64,000 bases of DNA from Dendrolimus kikuchii (GCA_019925095.2 CM034389.1:22059435-22123434), one strand, 5' to 3'; positions 42,481 through 55,064 are shown, counted from the stretch's first letter. The notes: a model not told the origin generated them from the sequence alone. A program made the numbers and translations.

Positions 42481-43119
42481 CAGACAAACAGAAAAAATTT
42501 AAGAAAAAGACTACATACAGTTTTATAAGCAGCGCGCAGAAGATTTGCCGATGACTACTCACTACTATTATTGTATATACTGTATGTAAAGTATATACAA
42601 TAATAAATTTATTGCAACAACTATTTATGTAACATTTTTTGTCAAGCCTATTGACCATCGACGCGTGACATCATGAGGCTATCGGCAAACTTTCTACGCA
42701 CGGGTAGTAAAATTTTATAATAAAATTTTATAAATATATTTACCAGGAAATCTCACAAGCCACCAGCAGTATCGAATATCAATAACGTTGCACCTATCCG
42801 ATCCTATCGATATCACGAACGAAAACAAATTGCGAACCATTTTGTTTGATACATAACACCTGGGCGTTATATGAAACGTGACTGTACACGGTCGTTTTAC
42901 CATATCTTGTTTTAGGCGAAAAATGTTGAAAATTTACTCTGAAAAATCCCAACCAACAAAAATATTGGGTTAGAAAAGGAGCTACTTTGTCGAAATTATA
43001 AACGACTTAAGATCCAAATAAAGAAGTCAAAAATCTAAAAAAGCAATAGACTTGCAATTGGGTATTTGACACATATTACAATAAATTTCAAAACAATATC
43101 TATACAATAAAATGAAGTG

Positions 43120-43310
43120 GAAGTGTCTGTTTGTAATGTCAAAATACCAGCTTTTTAAATTTTTTCATCTGCTAGTTTGTTTCAGCTAATATTTTGACCG
43201 AACTTTCACTAGCAGATAGCTGATATGATAAGGAGTAACTTAGGCTACTTTTGTTTTAGAAAAAAAATGATAACCCCACGTCACGCCGCCACCGACGTCG
43301 CACGGGGAGG
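43120..43310 (+). repeat. Dispersed repeat R4, copy 2
   Basis: TGTCTGTTTGTAATGTCAAAA, then GCAGATAGCTGATATGATAAG and AGTAACTTAGGCTACTTTTG, closely matching the 62-kb copy. Confidence 0.7.
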
Positions 43311-43631
43311 CAAATAAAATAAAATTCAGTAACAGCCAGTTAATACATAAAAAAGAGCGTACATTTAAATACATTTTATTAACTTACTTTCGAAATTAAT
43401 AATTAAAATTTAAACAGTATTTAATAAACTCTTTGACTTGTTAGAATTATGACGTGACCACGCAGTACATCTACATATAACAAAATCAAGGAGGCTATGA
43501 ATTTTTTGTGACGTTTGAAGTATCTCTGTTCATTTTGCAGTCAACTACCCAATTCATTTGGTTTAAAACAATGTGTTATAAATAATACAACGTCAAACAT
43601 CTAAAAGAATGAGCTGTGGTGCCGCCTAGTT

Positions 43632-43925
43632 TTTTCGACAAGTACACCTGATGGAAAGTGGTTACCGTCGCTTATGGACATTTCTAACACCATGGCACCT
43701 ACTACTAATGTGCTGCCGGCCTCAAAAGAGGGACTGAAATCTGGCCATTGATTCCGGAACACAAGTCAAGATTGTTATGGCGGCATACTCTAGACCACAG
43801 GTGGTAGCCATCCAGACGGGAAAATGTCCTACCATCTGGCTGTGGGTTGTTTTATCGCCTCTTACGATAGGCCGCCAGACTACTGAAATTAGTAATCTTC
43901 TCTGTTTCTATACGGAGAAAATAAT
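43632..43925 (-). repeat. 320-bp interspersed repeat, copy 8
   Basis: Diverged and lacks the extreme tail. Confidence 0.8.
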
Positions 43926-45426
43926 AATAATAGAATAGTTAAATAGGAGTTAGAAAGTTACATGTTTAAAGGTACATGTTTTACTGGGCGATTCTCATTC
44001 CTAGAATTCTTCTATGCTCAAAATACAAGCGTCAGTTCTCAAAAGCGCTCACAGTCACCTAAGGGTATACCCGTATCAAATAATAGGCCCTTGGGAAATT
44101 CTGTCAAAATCAATATTTAGCTCGCATGAGATTGGGAAGAAATATAGAATGTTATCATTTCACTATTCTTGGATATTTTTTGGAATGTCTCAAAGAATAA
44201 AATCTTTGGCTAATAATATGTCCTTGAACAAGGCATGTTTTTTTATCACTTGTACAACAAAAGCAAACTCCGCTGAGACACGTTAGGGAAAGCAATAATT
44301 GGGATGGGAGTATCTCATGTAAAACGTGCCGACGCATGACGCAAGTATTTTTACTTAAACCAAAATAATCTTGTTTTTAGTCTAGGTGTAATATAAATCC
44401 AAAAAATAAACATAGCTCTAGAATCTAGATTAAGGACGCCTTGTTTGTTGGTTTTCTAGAAGATACCCTCCAAATTCCACAATTTCACCACTATTCTATC
44501 ACTGGACAAGCTGAGTAGGCTCTGACGTCACATATGCACGGAAATACCAACAAAGTAGACGAAGTGATTTGCTAACACGCTTTTGATGCGTACCGCTAAG
44601 GAGTGATACATCTCACCGTCGTCTGTTTTTCCTGAAATGTTCAGTTTCGGTCGCATTACCACTTGACATAAGATGCGATGACGACCAATTGCGAACCTAT
44701 ATTATTAAAAAATATTAAAATTCCAGTTGAATGTCGAGATAAATTTTGAATTCTCTGAAGAAATATGTATGTAGGCATGAAATTTGCCTAAGTGCGTTCT
44801 ACTTAATACTCTTTGCTAGAACCTCGTTAACACACAAATCACGTACCTACCCCTATGTATCGGAGCATACATCAACCCGCAGCCGCTGGTATGTTCACGT
44901 ACGACCTTGACGTAGATTTACGTAGTGACCCACTTGGGAAAAACCAATGAATAGTTCCTATTACGTAGGCCTATTACTTCTTATTATAGGATAAATAACG
45001 CATGTTTGCAATGCTAACTATCCTAAACCACATTAAATATTATGATTATGTAGGTAGCTTTATCAGTTACATTACAATTCGAGACTAACATCATATTCAT
45101 AAATTCAGCTTATTGGAGTGGAATCTGGAACTCACATTCTTTAGACGATGAATATGAACGTTTACATGAAAGTATATACTGATAGCACAGAATTTAATGT
45201 CTTAGGGATGTAGGTTAAAGCTCTAAAATTTGGTTATCAGCAGCGTGGTTACCCTCTTCTCTGAGGTGTCACGTTTAAATACGCAACGATTCTCTACAAC
45301 TTGTAATAAATAATCTGAACTTGCCGCCGATGTTTTTTATATTCTGCTCAAGCTGTTTTAGAAGGTCGTTATAAAATTTGCTCGAACCAGTCAACGCTTT
45401 AATAACATCTCTGGTTTGTTTTTATT
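43926..45426. other. No gene seen
   Basis: AT-rich; the 90-codon frame at 44014-44286 has no recognisable content. Confidence 0.5.
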
Positions 45427-45439
45427 AATACGCTTTTAT

Positions 45440-45563
45440 GCGTGCATGACAAGAGCTATGAATGTCAAAGAAGCAAGTGAGGTGTGTAAGAATAAGCCTG
45501 AATGGCGCTCTGTTGATCGTGCCTACCCTGCAAGGGAACTGGCGTGAAGTTATGTATGTATGT
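45440..45563 (+). mobile_element. RTE-like LINE 3' end, 124 bp
   Basis: Only the last 30 or so codons and the tail remain. Flanked by perfect 13-bp repeats AATACGCTTTTAT at 45427-45439 and 45564-45576. Confidence 0.9.
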
Positions 45564-45602
45564 AATACGCTTTTATTAGCTTCATGCGTATGTTAGTATG
45601 TA

Positions 45603-45880
45603 ACGGAATCTTTCAAGTTAAATTTGATCGACTTCCCGGTTCCCGATTGAGCTGAAATTTTGCACGTATATGTATATCGCGTGACAATGCAATAATATGG
45701 TAACATGGAGCTGATCTGATGATGGAGTCGGAAGGTAGCCATAGGAACTCCTGTACTAAACGAGATAGACCCGTCGTGTTTGGGCTCGTTTTACTTGTCT
45801 TGGATAGCACTCTGCTGCTACATGATATGCAGGATCTCAAAAACTTGTATTTAAAAACCTTTTTAAAAAGCTTATTTTTA
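45603..45880 (-). repeat. 300-bp repeat R3, copy 2
   Basis: Inverted relative to copy 1. The 90- and 75-codon frames across it are by-products. Confidence 0.82.
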
Positions 45881-46022
45881 CATAACGTTCAATTTTATCA
45901 TAAGATTGTATTTAATTCTTTTTTCAAAGTTTCCCCGGAGAAGGGAATTAAATCACTAAATAATCACTCAAAAATGAAAAATAAAAAATAATAGTTTAAA
46001 AAACCTAAAAAAAATACGCTTT

Positions 46023-46297
46023 TATAGAAAATCCAACTAAAAAATAGAAAACAAATTTTAATAAATTTGAATTAAAAATAGTGTAAGAAAAAATTATTTT
46101 ATTGTAAAAAAAAGCGTGGGGTGCATGGTATCAATAGTTATAAATATTTTATGAACAGATATGAGTAGAAGGGTTATTTTGATAATATCCTGAAAAGCAC
46201 TCCACGCTTTTTTTACAATAAAATCATCTTTTCTTACATTATTTTTAATTCAAATTTATTAAAATTTATTTTCTATTTTTTAGTTGGATTTTCTATA
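46023..46297. mobile_element. Fold-back MITE, 275 bp
   Basis: Inverted arms of about 105 bp starting TATAGAAAATCCAACTAAAA, with a spacer of about 65 bp. Near-perfect pairing. A TA target duplication is possible. Confidence 0.85.
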
Positions 46298-46302
46298 GAA
46301 TC

Positions 46303-46525
46303 TACCAGCTGATAGGGCATTTACCCACTCTGGTCTAGAGTATGCCGTAATAATAACTTTGAGTTGTGTTCCGGCATCAGTGGCCAGGTTCCAGTTTCTT
46401 TTTCAAGGCCGGCAGCAAATTGGGAGCACCTCTGGTATTGCTAATTAATGTCCATAGGTGACGGTTACCCCTTTCCAACACAGCTGGGCAGTCAGCCTGT
46501 CTGCTGTGCTTCTGCAATAAAAAAA
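46303..46525 (+). repeat. 320-bp interspersed repeat, copy 9 (truncated)
   Basis: Directly abuts the 275-bp fold-back MITE at 46023-46297. Confidence 0.8.
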
Positions 46526-48039
46526 ATGGAAACCCTCAATTAAGAGTTCATTTCAGATTCATATAGTAGGTAAGGTTAATAAAGACAATAATTTCGGCTT
46601 GCTTAGTGATAGTGTGCATGGTTTAAGCTTTAATTTATATTTATATAATGTAATCATTTAATATGTAGTAGATCTGTAAAGCTTAATTAGGGCAGAACGA
46701 CAGTGCTACACAGTCAGAGGGCCTTCTTAAGCGCAGTGGTGCCAAGGTTGGGGTAACACTTTCGGGGTGGCAGCACATTGTGCTGGCGCTCCTAGCCCTA
46801 GTTAGTTGGGCTACTGTCCCGTCCCGAGAAGGGTTAACGTCAGGTAAGCGGCCGGTTGTAAAACAAAGCCAAATCTAAATATGTCTTATATGAATGATTC
46901 AACAGTAGGTAAGGGAAATTTTCTTGAGAAACTGCGTACAGGAATGTAGCAGTTTAAGGAAGTGTCTATGAACAGAAGCACCCAACCCCTTGGTGTTAGA
47001 GGACATCTGTTGATGGACTGTCTATCTGTTTAATTATTTCAAGCTATTATAAAGTGGACAGACTTAATATCGTTAAGTTCGACAAGCTCTATAGCTATCA
47101 TAATAGGGACAAGTCTAAAGAAAACATAATTTCCGTAAAGATTGAACAGCAAAGAAATCATTCTGAATATTTAAAAATATCACCGAAAACTCTTTACAAT
47201 AATATTCCAACTTTGAATGGGGAAAAGGGCCGCGTCGCAACAAGGTATTTATTGGCCTTTGAATGGTACATAAAATTTCCGATGTTTCCCTTTAGGTTAT
47301 GAAAATCCTCCCCTTGAATTTGTGGTAAGTCATGAACTTATGCGGACTATTTAACAAACCTTCGATAATAAACAATATCCACATGATATGTAGATTGTAA
47401 GTAACGTCAATTAAACTTAAGATATAAACAATCTATATAAGATTTATTATGCTTTTAAAATTATTTAAAAATCGGACAAGTGAGTAGCAGGTCCACATAC
47501 GATGAAGGTTTAAAAAAAATTATCAACATCGTTGATTTAGTATTAGTAATTTGTATTTAAGCTACTATTTTTTTAAAGTATTTAGTAAATTCTACCTCCT
47601 CGAATTTTTCTACCGAATAGGTAAAAGATTAAAGGAGTAACACATTTTACGACTTTGCCAGCGAGTATCTCCTCGCCTATTGAATCAAATAATAAAAGCC
47701 CTCATAGCTACAAAATCTTACTTTGCCTACAGAGACAACACAGCATAAAATTATTCTTTGTGATGTGATTTAGTGAATATATCAGTCCATCTTCCATCAG
47801 CCCTGTCTGAGTGTTAGAATAGGTTCTACGCCCAGAATAATATGTAAGGTCAAACCAAAAAGCTGGTTCGTGCTGCTTGGGGCAAGCCCAGTGCGGGAAT
47901 GCGGCCAGCGTTCTGGGACCTATATATTATTTGCATTTTTTTAGGGAATTGTATATAATTTATTTTATAATTAAAGAAATAAACTTTATTATGTAAATAC
48001 AATTTTGCAAATTCGAAATCATAATTATATAAATTCGAA
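46526..48039. other. No gene seen
   Basis: 46.69-46.87 kb is a GC-rich patch (AAGGTTGGGGTAACACTTTC, GGCGCTCCTAGCCCTAG) that looks like a degraded repeat; the rest is AT-rich. Confidence 0.5.
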
Positions 48040-48345
48040 AAAGTCGTGGTAGCGTAATGGCTAGCGCACGCGGCCTATAATTAAAGGGCACGGTGTCGAT
48101 CCTGACCGGAACGCATGCACCAGTTAGTCAGTTTTCTGATCTAATGTGCATATTGTTACAATTACTACGTGCTAACAACGGTGAAGGCAAACATCGTGAT
48201 GCAACCTGCACATCGAGATAACCGATGTGTCAAACCTGCCAAGCCGCCTTGGACAAGCGTGGCGAGTATACTGTCCGTCCCCTATAATGGGAGGCCCGAG
48301 CCCAGAAGTGGGACATGTATGGGCTGATATTATATGTAAATACAA
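48040..48345 (+). mobile_element. tRNA-derived SINE, copy 2
   Basis: Same body as the 1.25-kb copy, with a longer middle and head boxes TAGCGTAATGGC and GGTGTCGATCC. Not a functional tRNA. Confidence 0.75.
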
Positions 48346-48659
48346 ACAATCTTATAACTTGGACCGTTCCTCACCCTTACGACTCAAATGGAAAAAATCA
48401 AAATGCCCCAGCCGATAACCAGTATCTACAAGTTGCAATCGTTGCATTCGGACCCTCTCCTCAGATCAGCAGCCAATACTGTTTTATCAATAAGGGAAAC
48501 TGTAACCTATTGTTATGGGGGACTTGTGATGTGTGATCTGACATGTGGTTAGCACTTTGGGGCTCGTGGAAAAATGTTTTCTGGATTGTTATGTTTTCGA
48601 ATAAATTGTTTTAGTTCGTGGGTTTTATTTTTTATATTGGTAACTTTGGTATCACTAAG

Positions 48660-48710
48660 TTATCAACGTCATAATAATAGAATAGAATAGAATAGAAAAC
48701 ACTGTATTGT
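48660..48710. repeat. (AATAG)n microsatellite
   Basis: AATAGAATAGAATAGAATAG at 48676-48697. It heads a segment to about 48.85 kb with GGGCCGCCTTATCGCTTTAG and TCTCTTCCAGACAACC, which I recognise as a common lepidopteran repeat terminus. Confidence 0.7.
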
Positions 48711-49076
48711 TCACCACATACATATATAATAAACAATTTACAGCAGTCACATTAAACAGTAATAGTAGGAGCAATGGGCCGCCTTATCGCTTTAGAGCGA
48801 TCTCTTCCAGACAACCCGGGCTATGGATTTTATGAAGAGGAGATTCGCAAGCGTATGACAGTGGTGTGCAAATTAAATACATATATAAATAGGATATATA
48901 AATATCACACAATACATATACCTAAAATGAATAAACAATAGAGAACACTATTATGTGAGGAACCTCATTGAACCTAAACTTAATATTCCGATTTCATTAT
49001 GTACCTACGAGGTATGGAGATACACAACATCTGATGATATTTTGAATTTTCGATATTACGTTAAACAGTCTAGGAA

Positions 49077-49183
49077 AATACATACATACATAACTTCACG
49101 CCAGTTCCCTTGCGGGGTAGGCACGAACAACAGTGCGCCATTCAGGCTTATTCTTACACACCTCGCTTGCTTCTTTGACAATC
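49077..49183 (-). mobile_element. RTE-like LINE 3' end, about 105 bp
   Basis: The same terminal sequence on the minus strand (tail of CATACATA on the left). I could not find a convincing target duplication. Confidence 0.8.
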
Positions 49184-49249
49184 GTGATTTCATATATAAA
49201 TAAAGTGTTAGAATATTAATGTTTATGGAATTTGTTGGTGTTGCAGTGG

Positions 49250-49616
49250 ACTGTAGGACTGTAGAGGGTTGGTCGCTGGTTCGGGTAACCGATTTTCCGA
49301 AATGAAAACAACCGAAAACGATGCTACGGGAGGCTTCGACTTCGTTGGCGTTGGCGGGAGGGAGCTTCTTCTTATCAACTGCGAACTACTGCTTGTCTCG
49401 AACTACTAACGAACTATCACAAACTAACAAACTACGCGCCCCAAAGGCGTCCTATATTTATAGATGCTGCCTCCGCCGACCCCTCGCTTCGTCGTAACAC
49501 CCCCTTTACTTTATTTCCTTAATTTTACATACATTAAGCCTTATCTCAACTTATTACTATCATACATTTTAGTACACCCTAGATCTTAGTATATTTCGAG
49601 GGTCCTTACACAGTTG
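49250..49616. mobile_element. Possible solo-LTR-like segment
   Basis: Begins near TGTAGGAC and ends near GTCCTTACA (short inverted ends), with a TATATTTATA box at about 49451. No secure target duplication was found. It may be part of a larger LTR-like region reaching to the 58-bp repeats and AATAAA near 50.83 kb, with the Jockey copy inserted inside. Confidence 0.3.
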
Positions 49617-49716
49617 TGACCCATAGTTTTTGTTAGCGGGACGTCGTAATGGGCGTTTACCTCGCCCCCCGCTTCATTAGTATAAATATAAAGCGCTGAG
49701 CGCCCTTACCATTACC

Positions 49717-50522
49717 CTTTTAGATAAATTGCAAATCGTGCAAAACAAATTCATGCGCAGAGCCGTCGGTGCTCCCCTCTATATGCGTAACGTCGACCTC
49801 CACCGCGATCTGGAGCTTCCCTCCATCAAAAACTACATTACGTCGCTCTCGCGTAAGTATTTCGATCTCGCGCCGCACCATCGTAATCCACTCGTCGTGT
49901 CCGCGTCCGATTATAAGCCTCGGCGAAAGGCTCTCGTGCGACGACCGCGTAACGTCCTCACGGACAGGGTCGACGTTATCACAAAACGGCTGGCCCGGAT
50001 CAGCCCGCCCGCGGTTAGGACGGCAGGCTGGCAGGCACGGACAGACAGACACAGACGGCGGCGTCTCAGGCGCCGCCAATCAAGATCTCTCCACGTCCCT
50101 GCGAGGGACGCTAGGAGACATAGCCCCCCCACAGGATAGACTAGGCGTGTTGCTGGGAAGTTTCTTTCGCCGTTTCTTCTCTCCCAGCCATAACACGTTG
50201 CGAAACGGCAGTAAGATAGCGTAGGCCGCCGCAAACCACCGATCCCGGCCCGCCGGAATCCTTCCCCTCGGGCTTTATATTACCCGTCGCCCGTTCTCAA
50301 TTAGTGCTTGTGTCGCCCTATGGTGGCCATCATTAAATTCATCCCCCTCTCATGGCAACAGTTCAGCCGAGGTAAAACTCCTTAGGGAGCTCCCTCGAGC
50401 AAGTTGCCCCCCCGGGCTCGAGTGCCTTCGCTTCGCGAAGGCACTCGCCCCAAAAACCCCGGTAAAGTTGTAAGGTCTTCGGACCAACAACATAAAGTCA
50501 AGTCCAATAAAAAAAAAAAAAA
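49717..50522 (+). mobile_element. Jockey-clade LINE 3' end with poly(A) and 12-bp target duplication
   Basis: The coding part (about 49717-50139) reads LQIVQNKFMRRAVGAP and RNVDLHRDLELP, the C-terminal region of Jockey-type ORF2, then a basic Arg-rich tail. A GC-rich 3' UTR follows and ends in A14 at 50507-50522. CTTACCATTACC occurs at 49705-49716 and again at 50523-50534, so the boundaries are secure. The polymerase core is absent. Confidence 0.88.
50419..50447. other. Hairpin in the Jockey 3' UTR
   Basis: Arms of 13 bp (cGAGTGCCTTCGC and its complement) around the loop TTC. Perfect pairing and GC-rich. Confidence 0.7.
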
Positions 50523-50570
50523 CTTACCATTACCTCATTACAAAAACGTGCGCTGTCGAGCGCGGACCTC

Positions 50571-50625
50571 TGCCTGCACTATCATTATGGCCTACTCGCG
50601 TTCGGAGTAGGCAGTAGTGCAGGCA
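50571..50625. other. Two-step hairpin
   Basis: TGCCTGCACT (50571-50580) pairs with AGTGCAGGCA (50616-50625), and inside it GCCTACTC (50590-50597) pairs with GAGTAGGC (50605-50612). It lies outside the Jockey copy. Confidence 0.7.
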
Positions 50626-50635
50626 TACCTCACGG

Positions 50636-50811
50636 ATCCCGGGCTCCGGTTGCGTTCTGCAGTCCCGTAGCCCGGTTTCCGCTACCCTTTTGGGTCCCGG
50701 GTTCCAGGCGGCGTTCTGCACGCCTGTAACCCGGTTCCCTTTACATGCTGAGTCCCGGGCTCCAGGCGGCGTTCTGCACGCCCGTAGCCCGGTCTCATTT
50801 ACCGGGATCTA
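50636..50811. repeat. 58-bp tandem repeat, three copies
   Basis: CCCGGG(C/T)TCC starts at 50638, 50696 and 50754, an exact 58-bp spacing. Each unit contains GCGTTCTGCA and (T/C)CCGTAGCCCGG or a variant. GC-rich in an AT-rich region; an AATAAA follows at about 50829. Confidence 0.85.
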
Positions 50812-50834
50812 ATAGGGTCCTACTTTCAATAAAA

Positions 50835-51898
50835 GGCACAACGCTACAACATTTATTTCCTAGTGAGTTAAGGCTTATTACATTTTATATTCAATTCTTA
50901 TTCTTATTTATTTATTTAATTTCAAATTAATAACGGTTAAAAATAAACTATATCTATCTCAGTCCGACCCGTCTCTTTCCTGCGCCTAACGGTCGCGTAT
51001 ACATAGTCTATGAGGCTTAGCAAATTATACCTATGTTCTTATCGCCTATTGAGACGGGTCGGTGAGTTTCATACATTGTGTTTGTCGTCGTCAACAGAAT
51101 TAAAAGCGCATCAAAATATTCTGAAATCGATAAACGTTCAATAGTTTTAAATTTTCCGACGTGTTCCTTTCTTGTTGCGCAGCGGAAGTGCTGAATATCT
51201 CGACGAGACAGTACCCTGCACCAGACTGTTACTTCCGGTTTCAACTTTCCACTGTTTGCAAATAAAGGTTTTTAGTTCATATAGTAAAACTTTCTCTTTA
51301 GTAACTCTATATATCGCTTTTCAATTTAGTAAATTATAAACGGTAATTTAATTATTTTTTAAATTATCTTTACGCGACTATTACTCGTAGTGTAATTTGT
51401 ATGAAATAATGTTTATTTAACATAATTTACTCTTTATACAATGTGCTGTAACAAGCAATGTAATACCATAATTTCAAATCAAGAATAATTTGACCCATAA
51501 CATTAATCCAAGTAATTTTTAATAATATCGCTAGTTATATGTCGATATATGATATTATATGTATATAGCATATTATTTCGCCAGAGCAATAAGCTGAGTT
51601 TGCTGAAAATGGGGCATACAAATTCGCAAAATATGTTTTTATTTTTAAGATACATGTCATCATTTTGAGTGTGTCGCCATTTCTTCAATTTTTTTCTTTA
51701 TTTCTTTGAATAGTTCTGACATTGACTAAATTTTGCGAAGAACACTTTTAAATTTAAAAAAACTTATGAGATGCGAGGAGCGGTCTATGATGTCGATGAT
51801 AAAGCTCTCTTTAAACTAAATTTGTTTATTGTGAATGCCAGAACAATGTTTGTTAAGTTTAAATTTTCTTTTTTATATTATAACATTTAAACAAATGC
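50835..51898. other. No gene seen
   Basis: 50.94-51.25 kb has two stretches with GTCCGACCCGTCTC and GAGACGGGTCGG, an inverted pair; otherwise AT-rich. Confidence 0.45.
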
Positions 51899-52772
51899 AG
51901 GACCGTCTTTAGCCGGGGGTACAACGGATGCAAAGCCTCCGGTCGCAGGGTCCCAGGGGCGCAAACGTATTGAGATTCATAAAAAAATATTAGAGACTGT
52001 CATGATTTTTCAAAATCTTACTAGTGACTTATAAATATCCGACAGGAATGTGTAGCACCATATAAAAACTATACTTTCCTGTAAAATTTCTACCGTACAA
52101 ATTCAGTATTCTGAAAAAATTAATTGGATCCTCACAATTTATACTGATGTGGGTAGTTTTATAAGTGCCGCTGGCTTTCGGTTTCGCCGCCATTGCGTGG
52201 TGGCGCAGCTAGTCTCCAACGCAGGCGAGGTCAGTCCGGACGTTCCGTTTTCTCCGTGCTAAGACCAAGTGAACGTTTCACATCCCATTCTTCAATATGT
52301 CATTGAACTTTATATACGATTTATTGCTCTTTGTTATGAGTGTGCCACAATCCGAAGACCTAAAGTCCTCGGGTGGACTTGTTAGTGCCGTGGACTCTCA
52401 GAAGCTGTCTAGCTGCCCCATTGGAGTTGGATGCCGAGATTAGTGGTGCTTATTACCCCCATTGGTTTTTATGCAGGATTTGGCGTACCTGTCACTCCCA
52501 TATATCCGCTTAATTATAACTTACAGTCCACTAAAAATTACACGAACCAGCGAAGCTGTGTGGGATCCGTGATCCAGCATTGCACAATGTGATTATACAT
52601 AATTAGATTAACTGACTGGCGGACATGACGAATGTGTAAGGGATGTTGTTGCTAAAATGATTGGAGAACCTTTAAAATGAAACATAAAAATTAAGTGCTA
52701 ATTTTTATTGTTTGTAAGGGGGGCGCAATCCGATTTTCGCACCCCGATGGCCAAATATTATTAAGATGGTCC
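51899..52772. mobile_element. Non-autonomous TIR element, about 874 bp (hAT-like?)
   Basis: AGGACCGTCTT at left and AAGATGGTCCT at right are 11-bp inverted ends with one mismatch, followed on both sides by G-rich sequence (GCCGGGGG / GGGGGGCGC). No coding frame and no clear 8-bp duplication. Confidence 0.55.
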
Positions 52773-53323
52773 TAATCAAGTGACATCGCCGTATTAACAT
52801 TCTGTATCCGAGATAACAAGTTTCTATATATTATCCAACATTTAACGCTGGTTCTTAAAGTAACCGCGTAGGCATAGGTACTAACTTTTTTATAATTAGT
52901 TTAAGGGGCGATTTTTCAATTACCAGATAACCGTTATTCTATAGAATAAAACAACATAGGAAAGTTAAAAATAACAGATGCATGAATAAAATACACGAAT
53001 TGTTTCAATTTTGAATTTAGTCAGATTATAATTTATTCGACTGATAACTTTTATCTGATGATTGAAAAATCGGACCTGAGACCCTATGGGAGAATCAAAT
53101 ATACTTCTACACACAGCCAAAACCACATAACTACACATACATGCGCTCACTTATACTCACACAAACACACGTCGCGTGCTCATAGCCGCGAATGACACTT
53201 GAGTTCGTTATATTTTGTTATTTTTATGTTTGGTTTTTAGTTCATTATATTTGCAATGTATCCTGTGATATTATAATACTGTTACGAGTTGCAGGACTCG
53301 AATTAAAATGCCGTTGGAATTAT

Positions 53324-53413
53324 ACATACATAACTTCACGCTAGTTCCCTTGCGGGGTAGGCACGAACAACAGAGCGCCATTTAGGCTTATTCTTACACA
53401 CCTCACTTGCTTC
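53324..53413 (-). mobile_element. RTE-like LINE 3' end, 90 bp
   Basis: The shortest copy. Flanked by perfect 11-bp repeats GTTGGAATTAT at 53313-53323 and 53414-53424. Confidence 0.9.
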
Positions 53414-53424
53414 GTTGGAATTAT

Positions 53425-55064
53425 CATAGAGTTTATTAGAACTATACAAACACGTATAACACAGGTACAAATATAACCGAACATAACAAATCCAAACGTA
53501 ATGCAGAAGGTCGTAATTCAATAAAACGCGCAAACTCTGTCAGTAATCGATTACCGAATAAACACACGTCTCGCCTTGATCGTGGTTATCGGTCGACTGC
53601 CTCTTCCTCCATCAGGCTATCGTTTTATGCTGCATAAATGCAATGTACCCGTATCGTAGTCGACTTAATACGCCACACCTGGCTAATGACTCGACCGTAA
53701 ACGGCCATAAAAGAGTACAATTATACAATGGGCCATATGCCAATCAATAAGTAAACAAAAGAAGACGATCATAAAAGACTTATAATTAGTTTAAATGCCG
53801 ATATTTAATAAAATGTATTTTGTTTCAGATATGCAGGTGGATTTTGTTTTTGTCGGGATCTGAGTTGTAACAATACTATAAGTTACCTCATTGTCTTGTG
53901 GTGGGAGTTGTCACTGCAGCACAGTTCTATACTTTTGCAGTGCAACGAACTTCTTGACATTATGTAAACATGTGTTTCCTTAGATCAATAAAATATTTAT
54001 TATATTTATTATTTTACAACGGAATGGGTACAATGGTAGATACACGTGCAAAGGCTTAGTAAAATACGTCTTTTATAACTAATTCTTATAATTTCGAAGA
54101 TTCTAAGTAGTTCTTAAAGGATTAAGTTTATTTACGGGTTATCCTCATTAACGACGAGTTAATGAAGATAGCTAACAATAATAAAACAACCTTTGATGAG
54201 ACTTAAACAAACTATTGTCTGGTGTGTAGGTGGCTTGCGAACAATTATTGGCAATATCCTTTAAGACTGCTGAAAGTGATCTACGGAAATATTATGCGAA
54301 TATTATTATACATAGGGTCTACCGGAAAAATAAGCGTCAATTGTGATTGGATTGAGAAAGAAGCATCGTCTTTAATGATTTCAAATTACTACTGACTATT
54401 TAGACTTCTGGTATCTCTGTTTGCAACAAGTAAAATTAATAAAGTTTCTGATCTTTACCACGGCATTTGATTGAACTCTCGAATACGTAACCATACAACA
54501 AACTCATTTTCAAAGTGCTAATTGTAGGAACAATATTAAGCAAGCATTCATTTAATATTAACATAATAAACAACGGGCGGAGAAGCCAAGACTGCTCATT
54601 TTGGCTTCGAACTTAGAGCTTGTATTACAGGTCCAGGCCAAGTTAAATACAATGGATATTTGATATTATTCGTGCTTTCATAAGATTTCAGGGCTTTATT
54701 TACTAAAGTTATATTGACAACCAATATCTATTTAGAACATATGATTGGTATTGAAACTATTGAAACAGTTAGAGAGAATGTGTTTGCGTTTATTTATCGC
54801 ATTTAAAAAGGCACATTAATTATTTACAGAAAAATAAAATCTTAATAAAACTACGTTTTAACGGTTTCAAGTGCGATAATTTATTTGATTTTTATTATTT
54901 CGACGTTTCGACCACTTTTTAGTAGCCGTGAGTGATCACGGAAGAATCGGAACGGAGAAAAGGATATTAATAAAAATCAAATAAATCACCGCCCTGGAAA
55001 CCGTAAAAACGTAGTTTTATTATCTAGACTAGTCGCGAAAACTTAAGAATCTTATACTAATATA
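53425..55064. other. No gene seen
   Basis: 54.84-55.02 kb contains an inverted repeat (AATAAAACTACGTTTTAACGG / CCGTAAAAACGTAGTTTTATT) that brackets CATTTCGACGTTTCGACCAC-like sequence. Probably a MITE of about 190 bp. Confidence 0.5.

Noticed and set aside
48040..48120. Second tRNA gene
   Set aside because: Box-like motifs are present but the arms do not pair; it is a SINE head.
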